Shown in pieces: positions 1-12,357 of a stretch of DNA of 64,000 nt. The translations under genes and the position numbers were made by a program. Each line of letters begins with the position of its first letter. The stretch's first letter is position 1. Source of the stretch: Ephydatia muelleri (lineage: Eukaryota > Porifera > Demospongiae > Spongillida > Spongillidae); NCBI GenBank assembly GCA_013339895.1, contig JABACO010000006.1, positions 10,848,766 to 10,912,765 of the forward strand. The letters are read 5' to 3'. Under the pieces are notes generated by a model. That model was not told the DNA's origin. It did no database searches and was given only the letters and a program-made list of their open reading frames with translations.

Positions 1-2
1 CC

Positions 3-499
3 CTTCACACCAGTCTGCTCAGCGGCCATCACCCACAGAAGCCTGATGGGTGCCCAGACCACTTGTGAGTCCCACGACGTTGCATTTTATTTATTTATTA
101 AAAAATTTTTTTGAATAAAACATCCCGCTTATCCTGTACGTACGTGTGCCTGCTCAATATCCCGGCAGGTACCAGGTAATGGAGTGCTGCTGGAGTGTGC
201 ATCCGGACAAGAGACCCACGTTTGCTCAGGTGATGGAAATGCTGCTTGCCGAGTACGAGTTTGTGGCAGGAGCGAACAAGAACGAAGCTGTAACGAACCC
301 GTTGGACACCACCAGCGGGGCCAGCAGCAGCACCGAGGGGGTTTCCTCATCCCCAGACCGCCTCATCCCCATGGCGACGGTGGATGAGTGCCCGCTGGAG
401 CAGAGGCGGGGCAGCTACCCCCTCACGTATCGCACGGGAGCCGCGAGGGGCGGTCCCTTGAGATTCAATGGAATCAGCGACGCCACCACGAGGATGTGA
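3..499 (+). CDS. C-terminal end of a receptor-type tyrosine kinase (two exons, 5' part outside window)
   Basis: Exon 3-64 encodes the ...HHPQKPDGCPDHL segment. A GTGAGT donor at 65 and a CAG acceptor ending at 168 remove a 104-bp intron, and exon 169-499 continues in phase with YQVMECCWSVHPDKRPTF and a TGA stop at 497-499. Joined across the intron this is the classic end of a tyrosine-kinase domain: G-x-P-P-x-x-C-P-x-x-L-Y, then M-x-x-C-W and R-P-T-F (subdomain XI). A Ser/Thr-rich cytoplasmic tail of about 85 residues follows. The catalytic loop and any ectodomain lie upstream of the window, so the receptor family cannot be named. A cytosolic non-receptor kinase is possible; the CCW...RPTF pattern only says tyrosine-kinase-like. 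Polyadenylation is not evident close to the stop. Confidence 0.85.
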
Positions 500-571
500 C
501 ATTGTCAGATTGTGAGATCATCAGGTCCCCCAAAATGGCACCCTGCTGCATATCCTTGATGTGTTAAACTT

Positions 572-594
572 CACACACACACACACACACACAC
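572..594. repeat. (CA)n microsatellite
   Basis: About eleven CA dinucleotides in the 3' flank of the kinase gene. Confidence 0.9.
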
Positions 595-814
595 GTTGTC
601 ATTTCTCACTCTCACTCCTTTTAGCTATCCATTATTATATTTATATTGCTCTGGAGTTTACAAACATGCCTACTGATGTAGCAATGTGGCGCATGGGTGT
701 GGTTTAACTAAAGAACAAAAGGAACAGACATTGATAAACTGTGATGGCTCTTGAACAGGAAGGATCATTTGTACAATTTGACAAAATGCATGCAAGGTGG
801 AGGAAAGAGGAGTG

Positions 815-1072
815 GTGTGAGGAGGGTGGAGTGGATGAATGATGTGTGAGGTGAGTGGATGGATGAGTGATGTATGAGGAGGTGGGGTAGACGTGTGAGG
901 AGGGTGGAGTGGATGAATGATGTGTGAGGTGAGTGGATGGATGAGTGATGTATGAGGAGGTGGGGTAAACGTGTGAGGAGGGTGGAGTGGATGAATGATG
1001 TGTGAGGTGAGTGGATGGATGAGTGATGTATGAGGAGGTGGGGTAGACGTGTGAGGAGGGTGGAGTGGATGA
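815..1072. repeat. 78-bp minisatellite, 3.3 copies
   Basis: The motif GTGTGAGGAGGGTGGAGTGG recurs at 815, 893, 971 and 1049, an exact 78-bp period. The unit is G-rich on the plus strand and its length is a multiple of three, which keeps a spurious long frame open on the minus strand (670-1080). I see no gene in it. Confidence 0.9.
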
Positions 1073-1233
1073 GATGTCACAAGAAAGTAGTGACCCAGAG
1101 GGTCTAACTTTCAGTAGATTGGGGAAGAACTGGTCTGAACCATGTAATATGTACCCATATGCATCAACTACAACTTGTTTTAAAAATTATTAATAAAAAA
1201 AAACATACTGATATATCCTACAGTAGCTACAGG

Positions 1234-1575
1234 TTAGGTTTCATGTCTCCTCCCCAGTCCTAGAATCAGTCCACGTGGTAACCCGTTCAGCCTCAGGAAG
1301 AACCGTCCAGTTAGGTGAGGCTTCTTTAAATGACAACCATAGGAAGTCATCAATTTTGTCCCAATTATTGGGACGGTTACTGATTCCCGCTTGCTGCAAG
1401 TGCAAATCCTCCTAAATCTCTCACAATCGCACCAGGGGACAATGGTTACCTCAAAATGCTTGCCCATATCAGGGTAGGTCCAGTTGAACGGCGCAAATCG
1501 CAGACGAGTGCAATCTTCAACGATGGATCGGCTGGTTACGTATAAATAGAACACAGTGTTGTGTGTTGAGTGCAC
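1234..1575 (-). CDS. Unrecognised open frame, 113 codons
   Basis: An uninterrupted minus-strand frame with a Cys-rich centre (CDCERFRRICTC) and mixed composition. I do not recognise it, there are no convincing splice sites on either side, and no second copy exists in the window to test conservation. It may be an exon of a gene or a chance frame. The rest of 1080-1887 holds a pyrimidine-rich tract (about 1659-1701) and nothing else recognisable. Confidence 0.2.
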   Translation of the reverse strand: MHSTHNTVFYLYVTSRSIVEDCTRLRFAPFNWTYPDMGKHFEVTIVPWCDCERFRRICTCSKRESVTVPIIGTKLMTSYGCHLKKPHLTGRFFLRLNGLPRGLILGLGRRHET

Positions 1576-1887
1576 CCTTAGCTGTTCAGAGATACAAAAT
1601 AAATAAATTTAAATCCCAAATACAACATACATTGATGCCAAATAATTTCTGCAACCTCCCCCTCCTCCTCCTCTCCTCCCCCTCCTCTCCTCCCCCTCCC
1701 CCTATAAACCACATGCTGGTACATGTACATCCCTATCACATACTCTAGTCGAACAATTGATGAGAAATGATCCACAATACATTAAAAGCATGTGTTTGGG
1801 TGTACTGGGGGCAACCCGCCAAAAAAACTCATCTCTCAACACAGAATGATAGTAAACATTGCCACCTCCCTTATATGCACGGTGTTT

Positions 1888-4800
1888 GAAATATACACTT
1901 CCCCTCCCTCTGACTACGTATGGATACGATAGCTGATCTGTAACCTATACCATATTGCACTTGTGATGGATTTAAAAATAAAAGTTTTGGCGACTCACCT
2001 GCTGGCATGCTACAACAATGGTACAGTCAGTGCAGCTGTCAACAAACACTGAACTCGATACAGGGCCACACAGAATACTGTAGCAACAGCACACACAAAA
2101 TTCAAATTGACTGCAACAAACAAAAAAAGGCTATAGATGACATACGTGCAACCAACCAGCTCACTCATATGAAGTGTGCTCGGGGTCTCAGGTAGCCTCA
2201 GACTACACCGGGTCAGCTTGGACAGGTTCACGTCCTGGCCACTAATGGACTGTAAAGAAAAATAATAATAATAAAAAGAGAAGCTATGAAGCCAACCGAT
2301 TTGAAGGGAACATACATCAAGGGTGAGACAACAATTCGATTGGTCACGAAAGCCAACTTGCTCCGCAGCAACGTCCCTCGTGTCAGTTCGCCCTTCTGCT
2401 TGTCTCATCTCTGTTGTTTGCCTCAGCTCCTTTGGTTCAGTTGTAGTGCCTTCTGGGCCCCCTGCCACAGGGGCCATTTTCCGGCCTCCCTTGAAAGCAA
2501 ACTTCTTTGGTAGGAGCTGGTTCTGTTTTGCTGCAATCTCTTGCAATAGTTGCGTAATTTGCTAGTTTGTTGGTTGGGGGTTGGGAGGTTTCAGCACAGT
2601 GAACCATGGCCAAACGTACGTCTAAACCCCAATCTTTTACACTGCATGCATATACACTTCAGTGCATTAAATATGGTGGCCAGTGGTGGCAAGCTTGAGG
2701 CACGCCGTACAATAAACAGACAAACACAAAGCCAATAAATAATCATTAGTAGCTCTAGAGAAAATAACGAATGTAGGTCGAGAAAGGCAGGAGATGAGAA
2801 AGGGGATGAAATTAAACGTAGAGGGGAGAGAGAATAATACTTGCTGAGAGCTTCTTAAATCGAAGGAATTCAGGAAAGTTGCAGAATCCGATACGAATTT
2901 CTGAAGTGCTTGCATCTCTTTTGATATGCATTCGAAGTGATCTGGAAGTTCATTCTTCGGCAGGGCAGTTGCTGCCTGAAGCAGATCCTCTATCCCTACG
3001 CGAAATACGGTTCCAGTTGAATAAAAGGGGTTCAGGAGAAAACTCTTCTATACGTACTCGCTCGTCGGCTTGCGCACTCCTTTGAAAAATGATCGCTCGT
3101 TTCATCGTCAGTTCGCCTATCGTCCCTCTCCTGTTTCTTCTGGTATGCGGCCGCCTTACGCTCGTCATCCCTGATTTTAAGCCTCGCTTGAATATCCGAC
3201 ATACTCGATAACGATAAAAAGTGCGCTTTATTCAGAAATATGTACATGCACAAAGTAAGTGTTGCCTAATCGGAGAAACGGGCCTTTAAGTACCGATAAA
3301 ATAATGTATGGTGATTGATGCGGGTGATCCCTGTAATGCCTATATTCAAACGGTATAAGATTTTTGTCTTTCAACATTTCGATTCCAAATTTTACATGGA
3401 GAATGGCATGTTGTAGGCCTACACAAAGAATGTGCATTAGGGAAGAAATGCTATTTCTTTATAAGTTATATAGTAGAATTTCAACGTGCATTTATCGATG
3501 TAACTAAATTTTTGACGTCCATTTGAATGTTTGACAAATTACCCCAGGTAATAAATGATCTGAAAGACATTGGCGTACATAATCTGTAAAATATAAAAGC
3601 GCATGAATAGTACACACTTATACACAAGCACAAGTAAATCAGATTTGTGAATTACATCAGTAACAAACTGCACCAAAGTTATCGATTCCTCTTCTCAATA
3701 ATCTTCCACTGTCCAATATGAAATAATTAATTTAGTACCTCGTTTACTGTTCTTTACAAACAGCACTTTTCCATTACCATCCAGTGGATGCACATTACAT
3801 TTAAGTGTACGCTGAAACAGTTCTTCGAGTTTTAACCATACACAGTGATTGACACTAACCCTATCACTCATAGTACATCTGAAAAGAGATATGGCATGCG
3901 ATTGAATCATATATTAAGCATTCACACTTCAGGCTGATAAAACGGTCTTGCATGCATGGTTAACGCATCTCCTGCAATCCTATAACTTAATTGTGGCGAA
4001 AATAAATCATTGCGCACAGTCCAAAAATTCTGAAAGTTGCAATCAATACAACGATGCAATGTGTTTATACATAGGACCCGAGTATATACCCTCCAAAAAG
4101 GGCGTATTTATGTGGCTCGAAGGTTGATTGGATTACACAATTCTACAAAGAAGTGTATTATAAATCCAATTACTATATCTCCTAACAGAGTATTGATTCC
4201 TTTCTATGAAAACTAAATTCTGTTTTAATACGATAAGCAATGACATTCAACGGCGAGCTGAAAATGAGCAAATGCGCATTGCCAGATCGTCCTAAAAGTT
4301 TCGTGGTAGATCGAAATTGATTGTATGCCTGCAACGTTTTGTGACGTTTTTGAGGAGGACCCGCCGTCATTGCTTGGAAGAGGGCAATAAACAACGTTAA
4401 CTTTTTGCTCTAATTAGAAAGCAGTAAATCCTTAACTTAGATATTGCGTATGATTTTACATACAATACTGCGTGAAAGAGCGCTCAAAGCTTCATGAGCC
4501 AGGCAAATTTGAAGTTTTATCGTCTTTAAACTATCGAGACTAGATTTTCAAAAATACCTACTTCTCTTAACCTTCGTAAAAACCAGTCACAATTTTTACT
4601 GCAGATGTTTGGATATGCGGAAGCACGTTACGTGGAAGTGCCTAACGAATGAGTTTGAGTCATGTAAACGTTTCGATGTGTTTTCACGTGAATTTCATTG
4701 GTGACCACACGTGCTACTTGTTAATTATCGTGAATAATAGTCTCGCTCTACGGCGGAAAATAATATGTCTAACCTATTATTTAGACCCCAAAGACCTCGG

Positions 4801-6866
4801 TATGAAGGCTGTGCGGCCCGCATGAATTGCAAATGATTTATTGGTTTACAAAGTTGTGGTCTTCTATTGTGTCTATGAATCTCATCAGTACGAAAAACGG
4901 CCGAGTTCAATGGTCCGATTGCATCCATGCACGAACAGTCCAAGTAGTTACAAATACTCAGCAAGGAAGAGAAGTGAGTCGTTGCTCGTTGGTGATCAAT
5001 GCTGTATTTTGCCTTTATAAGGTTGGTAATGACCTGAAGAGACATACATAATGTCAGAACAAACTGCACATGACTAGAATAATTCACCTCGGGCCAAACA
5101 ATTAGTTTGTTGGTTTGACTAAATGACACACACGCACTTCCTTTTTCATCGCTTTCAACTTCGGTTAAGTATACTTGTACCTCTGCTGCCTGTAATGCCA
5201 AAGAAATTGATATTACATTTTCCCTATATACTGTTAGACAATAACAACCGTATCTTGGCAATCTTCAAATGGCCAGAGTTGTCCAAACCTTGAAATCTTT
5301 TCCACTGCTTTTATACATTTCTGGAACTCAGATTTTTAGTTGCATTTCGTATTGTTGGCTGAAAGAAATGAAGAGGTGTGAGTTCATGGCATTATGCTAG
5401 TTCCTTCAAAGCTTTTCTTATGAAAGTCCTTGAAAATCGGCACTGTATTTCTCTTTGTAAAGAACAAAGAGGCTGATAATATTTTCTAAAGACAAGCATA
5501 GCATGCATCAGTACGATTCACTTACGTGAATGGCTTTCTTTTTAATGATGGGAAGAACCTAATGTAGTGCTCCTTTCCCCATTTGAGAGTACATATGTCG
5601 TCATAGTCTGGAGTGTTTATATATGAGAAATGCCCCTTGCTCCACTTGATCATCTTTGGTCTCAGCTGCACTTCCTGCATCATAGCTTTCTTCACTCTCT
5701 GAGCAAAACATACCACATAATCCATTAAATATTACCATGGTACCTTCCCCACTAGAGAGGAGACTTTGGACTAGATGACATCGCAACAGCAGTGAGGGTA
5801 GCATCATTTTCATTTTCTGTACAAGATATAAACAATGTACTGACCCATCATTGTGTCTGTGGATGTTTGCAGTGGATACAATTTTCCCGGAGATAATTCG
5901 TACACCATCTGGTGTCTATCATTCCCTGCACGCATTAATTACAGGCTGTAAAAAATATGGTAAATTATAAAATAATAAACCTGTGTGTAGATATGGATAA
6001 TTCTCCAGCTTGAGTCTTGCAGCCTAAAGACATTACAAATGGTCAGTAGAAACAGAATTAATTTTAGCATATATACCCACAGTCAACATCCTTCCTTTGT
6101 AATGGTAAAGATGTGGAAGACTACAATGATTGAAAATCATGTAGATTGCTAAAATTATACAGATATTTTGTACCATTGAGTCACTGCAATTCCATTCTGA
6201 AGATGAACAATTGATCCTAAGATGATACTTTGATTCCATGCAGAGGTACAACCTTTTTACAAATGACAAGAAACATTATCATGAAACCAAGGTAAAAATA
6301 TGTCCCACCAAATCCAATTGACAGCATCTTCATCACTGTAATGAAGTGAGTCTACACAATGGATGGAATGAGATGCAGGAAATACAATCTAGGGATTGGA
6401 AGAACAAAATGTATCATTATTAAATATTTAAACCAAAAGACTCCAATGCCTGGGTTTATGTATAGGGAACAACAGCATATGCATCTGCATAATATTCTCT
6501 CCCTTTAAAACAATTAACTTCATCAAAAGCAATATATCAATATATTGTTACCTTGGAATGCCTTCTAATAGCATTATAACCCCTTGATTTAAACATTGGC
6601 AGAAAAGAGGGATCAAAACACATAACTTTTTTTCCCATCTGAAAGCAAAGATATTAGCATAGGTTATACGATATCTCCTACAACCTTGAGCCCATTCATT
6701 TGAAGTAGGTTCATGTATGCTGAACTAACCTTCAAAATGAATTGAACATATGACAGTGAAATACAGCATGATGCAGTAATCACCTTTGAGTCGAAACATT
6801 GCCCATTGAATATTCTTTCCATATCGAGTTTTTCTAGTTGAAAATGTTGGGAGGCTTGTGTAGTAT
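1888..6866. repeat. Direct duplication, copy 1 (about 5 kb)
   Basis: From ACACTTCCCCTCCCTCTGAC near 1894 to ...GGCTTGTGTAGTAT at 6866 the sequence is nearly collinear with 20024-30139, except for a 5.1-kb insertion in the second copy. Differences are mostly single-base indels and scattered substitutions. The edges are sharp: after 6866 copy 1 continues with TGTCTGCATTTG while copy 2 continues with AGGGTTGAAATG. The duplicated block carries minus-strand exons (described separately), so it is either a segmental duplication or a large transposable element. I found no terminal inverted repeats at its edges. Confidence 0.85.
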
Positions 6867-7080
6867 TGTCTGCATTTGAATTGAGATATGAAGGAAGTGT
6901 ATTGATTTACCTTAATTTGTTTCAATATGTGGGCTTCATCGTTCATAATGCTGACAAAGATATGAATGGAAACTATAGGCACTTACAAGCTCTTTGCTAG
7001 GCAGTTCACATTGAAATGGAATGTCACTTCTGGCAATATTTGGCTTGGGAAGCACTAAATTGAAAACTAGACTGTGCAAA
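5082..7080 (-). CDS. Multi-exon unknown gene, partial, copy 1
   Basis: Several minus-strand blocks look like real exons because open frames end exactly at consensus splice sites. About 7030-7075 ends QCELPSKEL at GTAAGT. 6914-6957 follows a ...TTTGTCAG acceptor and reads MNDEAHILKQIK to GTAAAT. 6543-6640 follows CTTTCAG and reads MGKKVMCFDPSFLPMFKSRG... to AAG|GTAACA. 5522-5813 ends at AC|GTAAGT. About 5082-5190 follows a TTACAG acceptor and reads AEVQVYLTEVESDEKGS... to GAG|GTGAAT. The 5522-5813 block has one extra T near 5655 that breaks the frame kept open in copy 2. I do not recognise the product. The repeated nature and the PHD-finger gene next to copy 2 suggest a transposon-encoded protein, but that is inference. 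Confidence 0.45.
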
Positions 7081-9453
7081 TTAACTCACTGTTTCCATTG
7101 TGCATGTGTATATCACAATGCAGACATTTTCCTACATATTTATATCATTGGCTAAAAAAAATGGTTTTGAAAATGAATTCCCATACCTCAGCAAGGCATG
7201 AAGAGTTATAAAATGGCGAGGAAATAGCAGTTGCAGTACTGTCATTTTAGTGAATCCATTCATTCCTACTTCTCACTGCACATGTATCTATTTTTAAAGA
7301 AACAATCAATAAAAAAATTCATTCAGTAGTTACAATGTCCAGAGTGGGAATGTTTTCCATGCATGGTGAATCTAAATACTTGTAAAGTAAAAGAGACACT
7401 ATGCACTGATGTTTCCATACCACGACTGCATTCAGCTCGTATATTGGTCTTGTTCTTGAGCATGAATGAACCATTTGAAAGGATCTATTATTTTTGACAT
7501 TTGCGTTGTAGTTTATACATGCAATTGATGTAGGCATTATTTTACCTTGGTAGTTGAATTGCATTTTGAATCTTTTTATTACTTGATCTAGATACCCTAT
7601 CACAATGAATGATCAAAACTGTTGGAAAAGCTATCTCCTTCTTTTCCATATTCAGACGCTTGTTGCATGTATTGCACACACTATCAAAAAGTAGCATGAA
7701 TTAAATACTTTGTTTATCATACCCTTACAGTTGAGGTCCTTTCATTGAACTCATGTAATCATTGAGCCAATCTTCCACCAGTTCATAAATGCTTGATTTT
7801 TGGCTGCTTTCATGAATACTGCATGATATCACTGGCCATGATGTAGCTTCATACACAGGCTGATTTAGAAATGTTAAATCAGGCAAAGAAGAGCAATGAT
7901 GTACCTTAGAACAGCAATTGGATTGTTTACATATCATAGTTGAAAAAAGATTGGTGCAGTGGAGTGCCTATAAAATTATATATTTTGCATTGCCCATGTT
8001 ATATGATGTATTACAAAGATATCTTATAATACCTCAGTTCCAAGCAAAAGCTTAATAAGCAACAGTGTCATTCCTTCTGAGCAGTCATTCTGTATTCCAT
8101 ACTTAAGATGACGAGTCTCTTCACTTAGAGCAATCTGGTTTGAAGAAGTTAAATGAGTTTGCTAGCTATGTGTCGTGCAGAGATAAATCTTCTCTATGAC
8201 ACTATCAAATTCACACATGAGTGTGACTTTGAACAGCTAAACTTTTTAGATACAACTTTCTACAAAGGACCTAGGTTCATTGACACTGGTATCTTGGATA
8301 TCAAGACCCATGTGTGTATCCTGTTAATTTATACAGCATAACACCTTACAGCCAACCGTGTTGAGTCACATGGGAGTTAGTGCTTCTCTCATGTTCATCC
8401 ATAACTTGTATAAAAAGATCTTGCATATAAGAATGCAATGATGGGTCAAGAGCTGAAAAGAAAGGTTATTTCAAAGACAATATTTCAGCAGTACACTTAG
8501 TACCTTTCAATAACATGTGTAATGGAGTTGTTGCTATTGATTGCAATGCAGCATTCAGCCAAAACAGTCTAGCTGTGTTCTGAAGACCTTTGTTAGCCTT
8601 TCTTGATATGTGTAGCAAAGAGCCAGGTTGATCCTTGAGATTTTAAAGTAACATTACAGTTCTATTCATGCATTCAGGCTAACTTGCCTCATCAATGTGG
8701 GAAGTACATGGCCTGGTGTTATGAAAGAGCTATCATGGAAATTGAGTTGCTAATTATAGTTCTTACCCATTACGTCTTCTATTTGGCATGTAACTGGCTC
8801 TGTTCCAACATGCACATCCGTTGCAGATCTATGTTCTTCTGTACTACTTCTGTGTGATGAGGACAGCTTTAGTACTGCAAAATACAAAAGTGTTATCATC
8901 CACCTTATGTTCTCACTTGTCCGACCACCTATTGCCTCCTTATTTCCCTGTACATGTTCATTAACAATGTAAGGGGAGATGCAGCTGTTTCTTTAATGTA
9001 TGCAATGACAACAGACAGGTAAAGGCAATACACCAGTAATCTTTGATGATAATTACCTTTGATGCAAAACTGTCAAAGGCTTGCTAGGCTTTTGTTGATA
9101 ATATCCACAAGTTCTATTTGATTGTGAACCCTTTTTGACCACTTTTCTTTCAGCAGTGAGCTTGGCTTCCTTTTAGCTATTTTCTATGATACATATTCTG
9201 CATAAATCAATATAATAATCAATTTCATTGCTGCTTCCGAAGTGGCTCATTAAGATCATCATAGAACGACCAATGATGACGGGGTAGTGTTGGCAAATAA
9301 AGACATCAGGGGCACATGCTTTTCTGGATGATCAACTTTTTTCAAAATATAATTCCATGCCTCTATGGTACCAGCTGTTGTGCAGTGGAAGACATAAAAA
9401 TAGTTGTGGTTAAATTTATAAATATCTTTATTTAGCAGTGACACCGTATTCAT
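7081..9453 (-). other. Low-complexity gene-poor stretch with a few possible minus-strand exons
   Basis: No family is recognised. Short minus-strand frames at 7319-7603, 7725-7937 (ending YELVEDWLNDYMSSMKGPQL) and 9259-9453 (containing DHPEKHVPLMSLFANTTPSS) have protein-like composition and could be further exons of the gene seen at 5.1-7.1 kb. The splice joins could not be settled by eye. Confidence 0.25.
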
Positions 9454-9512
9454 CCACGTGGTGATTCTCCTCCCCTCCCCTCCCTCCCCTCTCTCTTACT
9501 CTTCCACCACAG

Positions 9513-9717
9513 GTGTGCTGCAGTGTGTCACCCTCTTCAAGGTCAGTTATGTCTTTGCTGTGTGTGGTCATGTGACTGTGATCCATGGTCATGTGACTAT
9601 CATGTGATCTTGGTCATGTGACTACCATGTGTCCACTCACAGGAGTTCTACGAGAGCTTCCCTTCTGTTGATGCTCCTTCACTGCCTCCACTTGAGAACT
9701 CCTACTTCCGGACATAG
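9513..9717 (+). CDS. Last two exons of an unrecognised plus-strand gene
   Basis: A long pyrimidine tract ending CTTCCACCACAG at 512 precedes a 29-bp exon 9513-9541, read VLQCVTLFK, followed by GTCAGT. The next acceptor TCCACTCACAG ends at 9642 and exon 9643-9717 reads EFYESFPSVDAPSLPPLENS... to a TAG stop at 9715-9717. The two exons join in phase. The intron contains three copies of a GGTCATGTGACT motif. I do not recognise the protein. Upstream exons were not found, so this may be a duplicated gene tail rather than a live gene. A damaged inverted copy of the last exon lies at 19.2-19.3 kb. Confidence 0.55.
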
Positions 9718-9875
9718 GCTCCACCCCTTTACGCTAATCGCTGCAGGAATTTTGGAGTTTTTGTTTTAGTGATTGTGCATTTTTTCATAAATTGGGCTGT
9801 GTATAAGGATAGGCATACGTACGACGATGTGCTTATTACAACACCGAGTCAATCACTCGTGAATATAATATAATT
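9631..9875 (+). repeat. Left arm of a ~240-bp inverted repeat enclosing the NTPase-nuclease pair
   Basis: From GTCCACTCACAGGAGTTCTA to the AT-rich end CACTCGTGAATATAATA this block matches the reverse complement of 19083-19325. It includes the terminal exon EFYESFP... and its 3' flank with GATTGTGCATTTTTTCA. The arms point toward each other with about 9.2 kb between them. Confidence 0.8.
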
Positions 9876-10256
9876 ATAATAATATACCCCACATTCTTGC
9901 GCACCCCCCATGAGAACGACGAAGAATGTCACTTGCACATCAGTTAAAACCAACTCGCCCTAAGTATGTGTGTTATTGAGCTATATTTAATTCACTAATT
10001 TGAAGAACGTTTGTCTATCAGATACGTAGAAATTAAATAAAATGCGGGATAAGGGTCACTAAACGTAATAACATTAAAATTCATGCTAAATTTTTATCAC
10101 GTTACCCACTGTACAATACAGCCTGGTAAACAGCTATCATACATAAGTATAGTGACCTGTGCTAATCACAATACATGTACTGGATTTGCAATTCTTGGTA
10201 GGACTAAACACATCAGCTGTGCTTATCTAATATGCACCTCTAAATAACAAGTGTTA
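9876..10256 (-). repeat. 3' flank of NTPase-nuclease unit A
   Basis: This sequence (beginning ATACCCCACATTCTTGCGCA) is repeated beside unit B (15211-15568) and, in the other orientation, beside unit C (42966-43320). It follows the stop codon of each gene copy and contains no open frame of note. Its conservation outside the coding part shows that the mobile or duplicated unit is larger than the gene. Confidence 0.8.
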
Positions 10257-12357
10257 TCACTGTATTCTTTGACTGTTGATTGGCCTTGTACCTTCATCTA
10301 TGTCTGGTAGAGCAAAATACAGTGAGGGAGAAAGAAGACTCATCCACTGCTCCTTTGTGCTCACACTGTGAAGGGACACACTAATTCCTTGATCTGTAAG
10401 GTCTTTAATGCATTGATCAAGAGATGCAACGTCGTAAGTAACATTGGCTCCGTTGGTCACACACACCGTAAAGCACACATGAGACACATTACACCCTTCC
10501 AGTGGATTTGGATTTTTCAGGAGCCCTTCCAGTACCATGCGTGCCTTTGTTGAAGGTGTGTTCTTACCCAGAACTGTTGTACTGCATGGAAAAAGACTTA
10601 GTTTCAAATATGATCAGAGCACATCCTTTGCTTTTCTCTTCAAAATTCAGCACCAAAATGATATCACACCCCTTATTCATTACACTGGTGGGATGTATAA
10701 TGCCATGGCTGTTAATAGCACCAAAAGCAGCTATCCTTCGTGCCTCTATCATTTCTTCATCATCACAGAATGAGTGTCCAGTTGGCTTTGCTTCTCCTTT
10801 ATTAACAGGACAAGAGTCATGACAAGGGAATGATTCCACTCCAGTTGCTAAAGTGCCACGATATTTATTTCACACCCTTTGTGCTAATAGTAAGACTGGA
10901 TAGATGACTGGGATGATTTAAAACACCACACAGTGCAGAGAGAACCTTGCTGAAGGAAAAGCTGGAACTTTGAGTGTGTATCTGTCTTAGTTGCAGAGCT
11001 GATACTACTAGCATCTCTAGTGCATCGCCTTTGGCATCTGCATCCCATGGCACTGTGGTGAAGGCACTTTCCAACTTCCGGAATACATCCATTTCTGCCT
11101 CTGGATAATTCTCCCTCATTAAATTATGAATGACAAGGAATGGATTCAGAAACCCTAGCAGACCTTGATCATCTGGTGGTACAAGGTGGATAGGGCATAA
11201 AATTGCTCGTATTTGCTCAAGCACTTCAGATCTAAAAGATCTTTTGTCTTCAGATCAAAACATTCTTTCCAGTATTCAGCAAAAAAAGAAGGCTCCCATG
11301 CAAGTTTATATGCCAATGCACCAACAACAGGTGGGTTCAGTTGGGCAATAGAGAGTATGGGGCAGTTGGCTTTGTACATTTCCAGCCAAAGCCCCAATAA
11401 CCTGGTGAGAACTTTGTCCATTCATATAGTGCAAAGGGAAACGTACCCTCTTTTGGGTACCTCTTCTTCAGTTCTTCCAAAATGGGATAATACTGCTCCC
11501 GAGTTGACTGTACTGCAGGGTTGAGCCACAACATGGTGAGTGGACGACTACTGCTGTCATAAGCAACTGTAGATCTTTAACCACAAAACCTGAGACAATC
11601 AGCGCAGAGCATGGACGTGAATAAATTGGTTTAGTGATGGAGGACAGTATTAGTGATATTTGGTCATCCTGCAATTCAGAATTTGATCTCAAACCTTTCA
11701 CAACTTCTGAAAACAAATCAGCAGCAACAACAATACCCTTGTTAGAATATTGAGGTAAGCACATATTCACAAGCTCAAGAACCCTATTGAGGGTAAGTAA
11801 AAAAATAAAGGAACTGTCTTGAAAAAGAAACATGCACTCTAAATTTGCTCCAAAGGCATTTGCTATTGTGTAGACCACACGAGCCCAGAAACGAGGAGCA
11901 CAGGTAAGGAGTGATGAGTCTTTTTCAGTGTAAGGGGTCGCAGAATTGTAGGTGATGGTAACAGCTAAGGTTCCCGTGTATCTAATACTGCTACACAGAA
12001 TATCAAGTAATAGAGACTTACCTTGCCGAGGTGCAGCAACCACACAATAAATGGGATGGTTCTCTTTTGCTTCTAAAGATATCTTTTCCCTTCTTGAAAG
12101 GCTTTGATGTCTGAAACTACTAATTCAATGTGTTCCATGCGATCTTCACCAAGAATGACGGTTTCCTTTCCCTGGTAGTTGAAGTGGTGATGATGTGTTA
12201 ACTCATGAAACTCCACTTGCTCTGTCCCGTCAGCCAGAGTTTTCACAGTTTCCAGAAACTTGCTCCACTCCCGCTCCCGCTCCATTCTTTCTTGTATTCT
12301 ATTGCAAGATAAAAACAGCACATCGGACGGGAGCTGACTCTGCCTTTCCTCAGGCAT

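Noticed and set aside
670-1080. 136-codon His/Pro/Ser-rich frame on the minus strand
   Set aside because: It is the 78-bp minisatellite read in one phase. The unit length is divisible by three, so the frame stays open by arithmetic, and the composition is unlike a protein.
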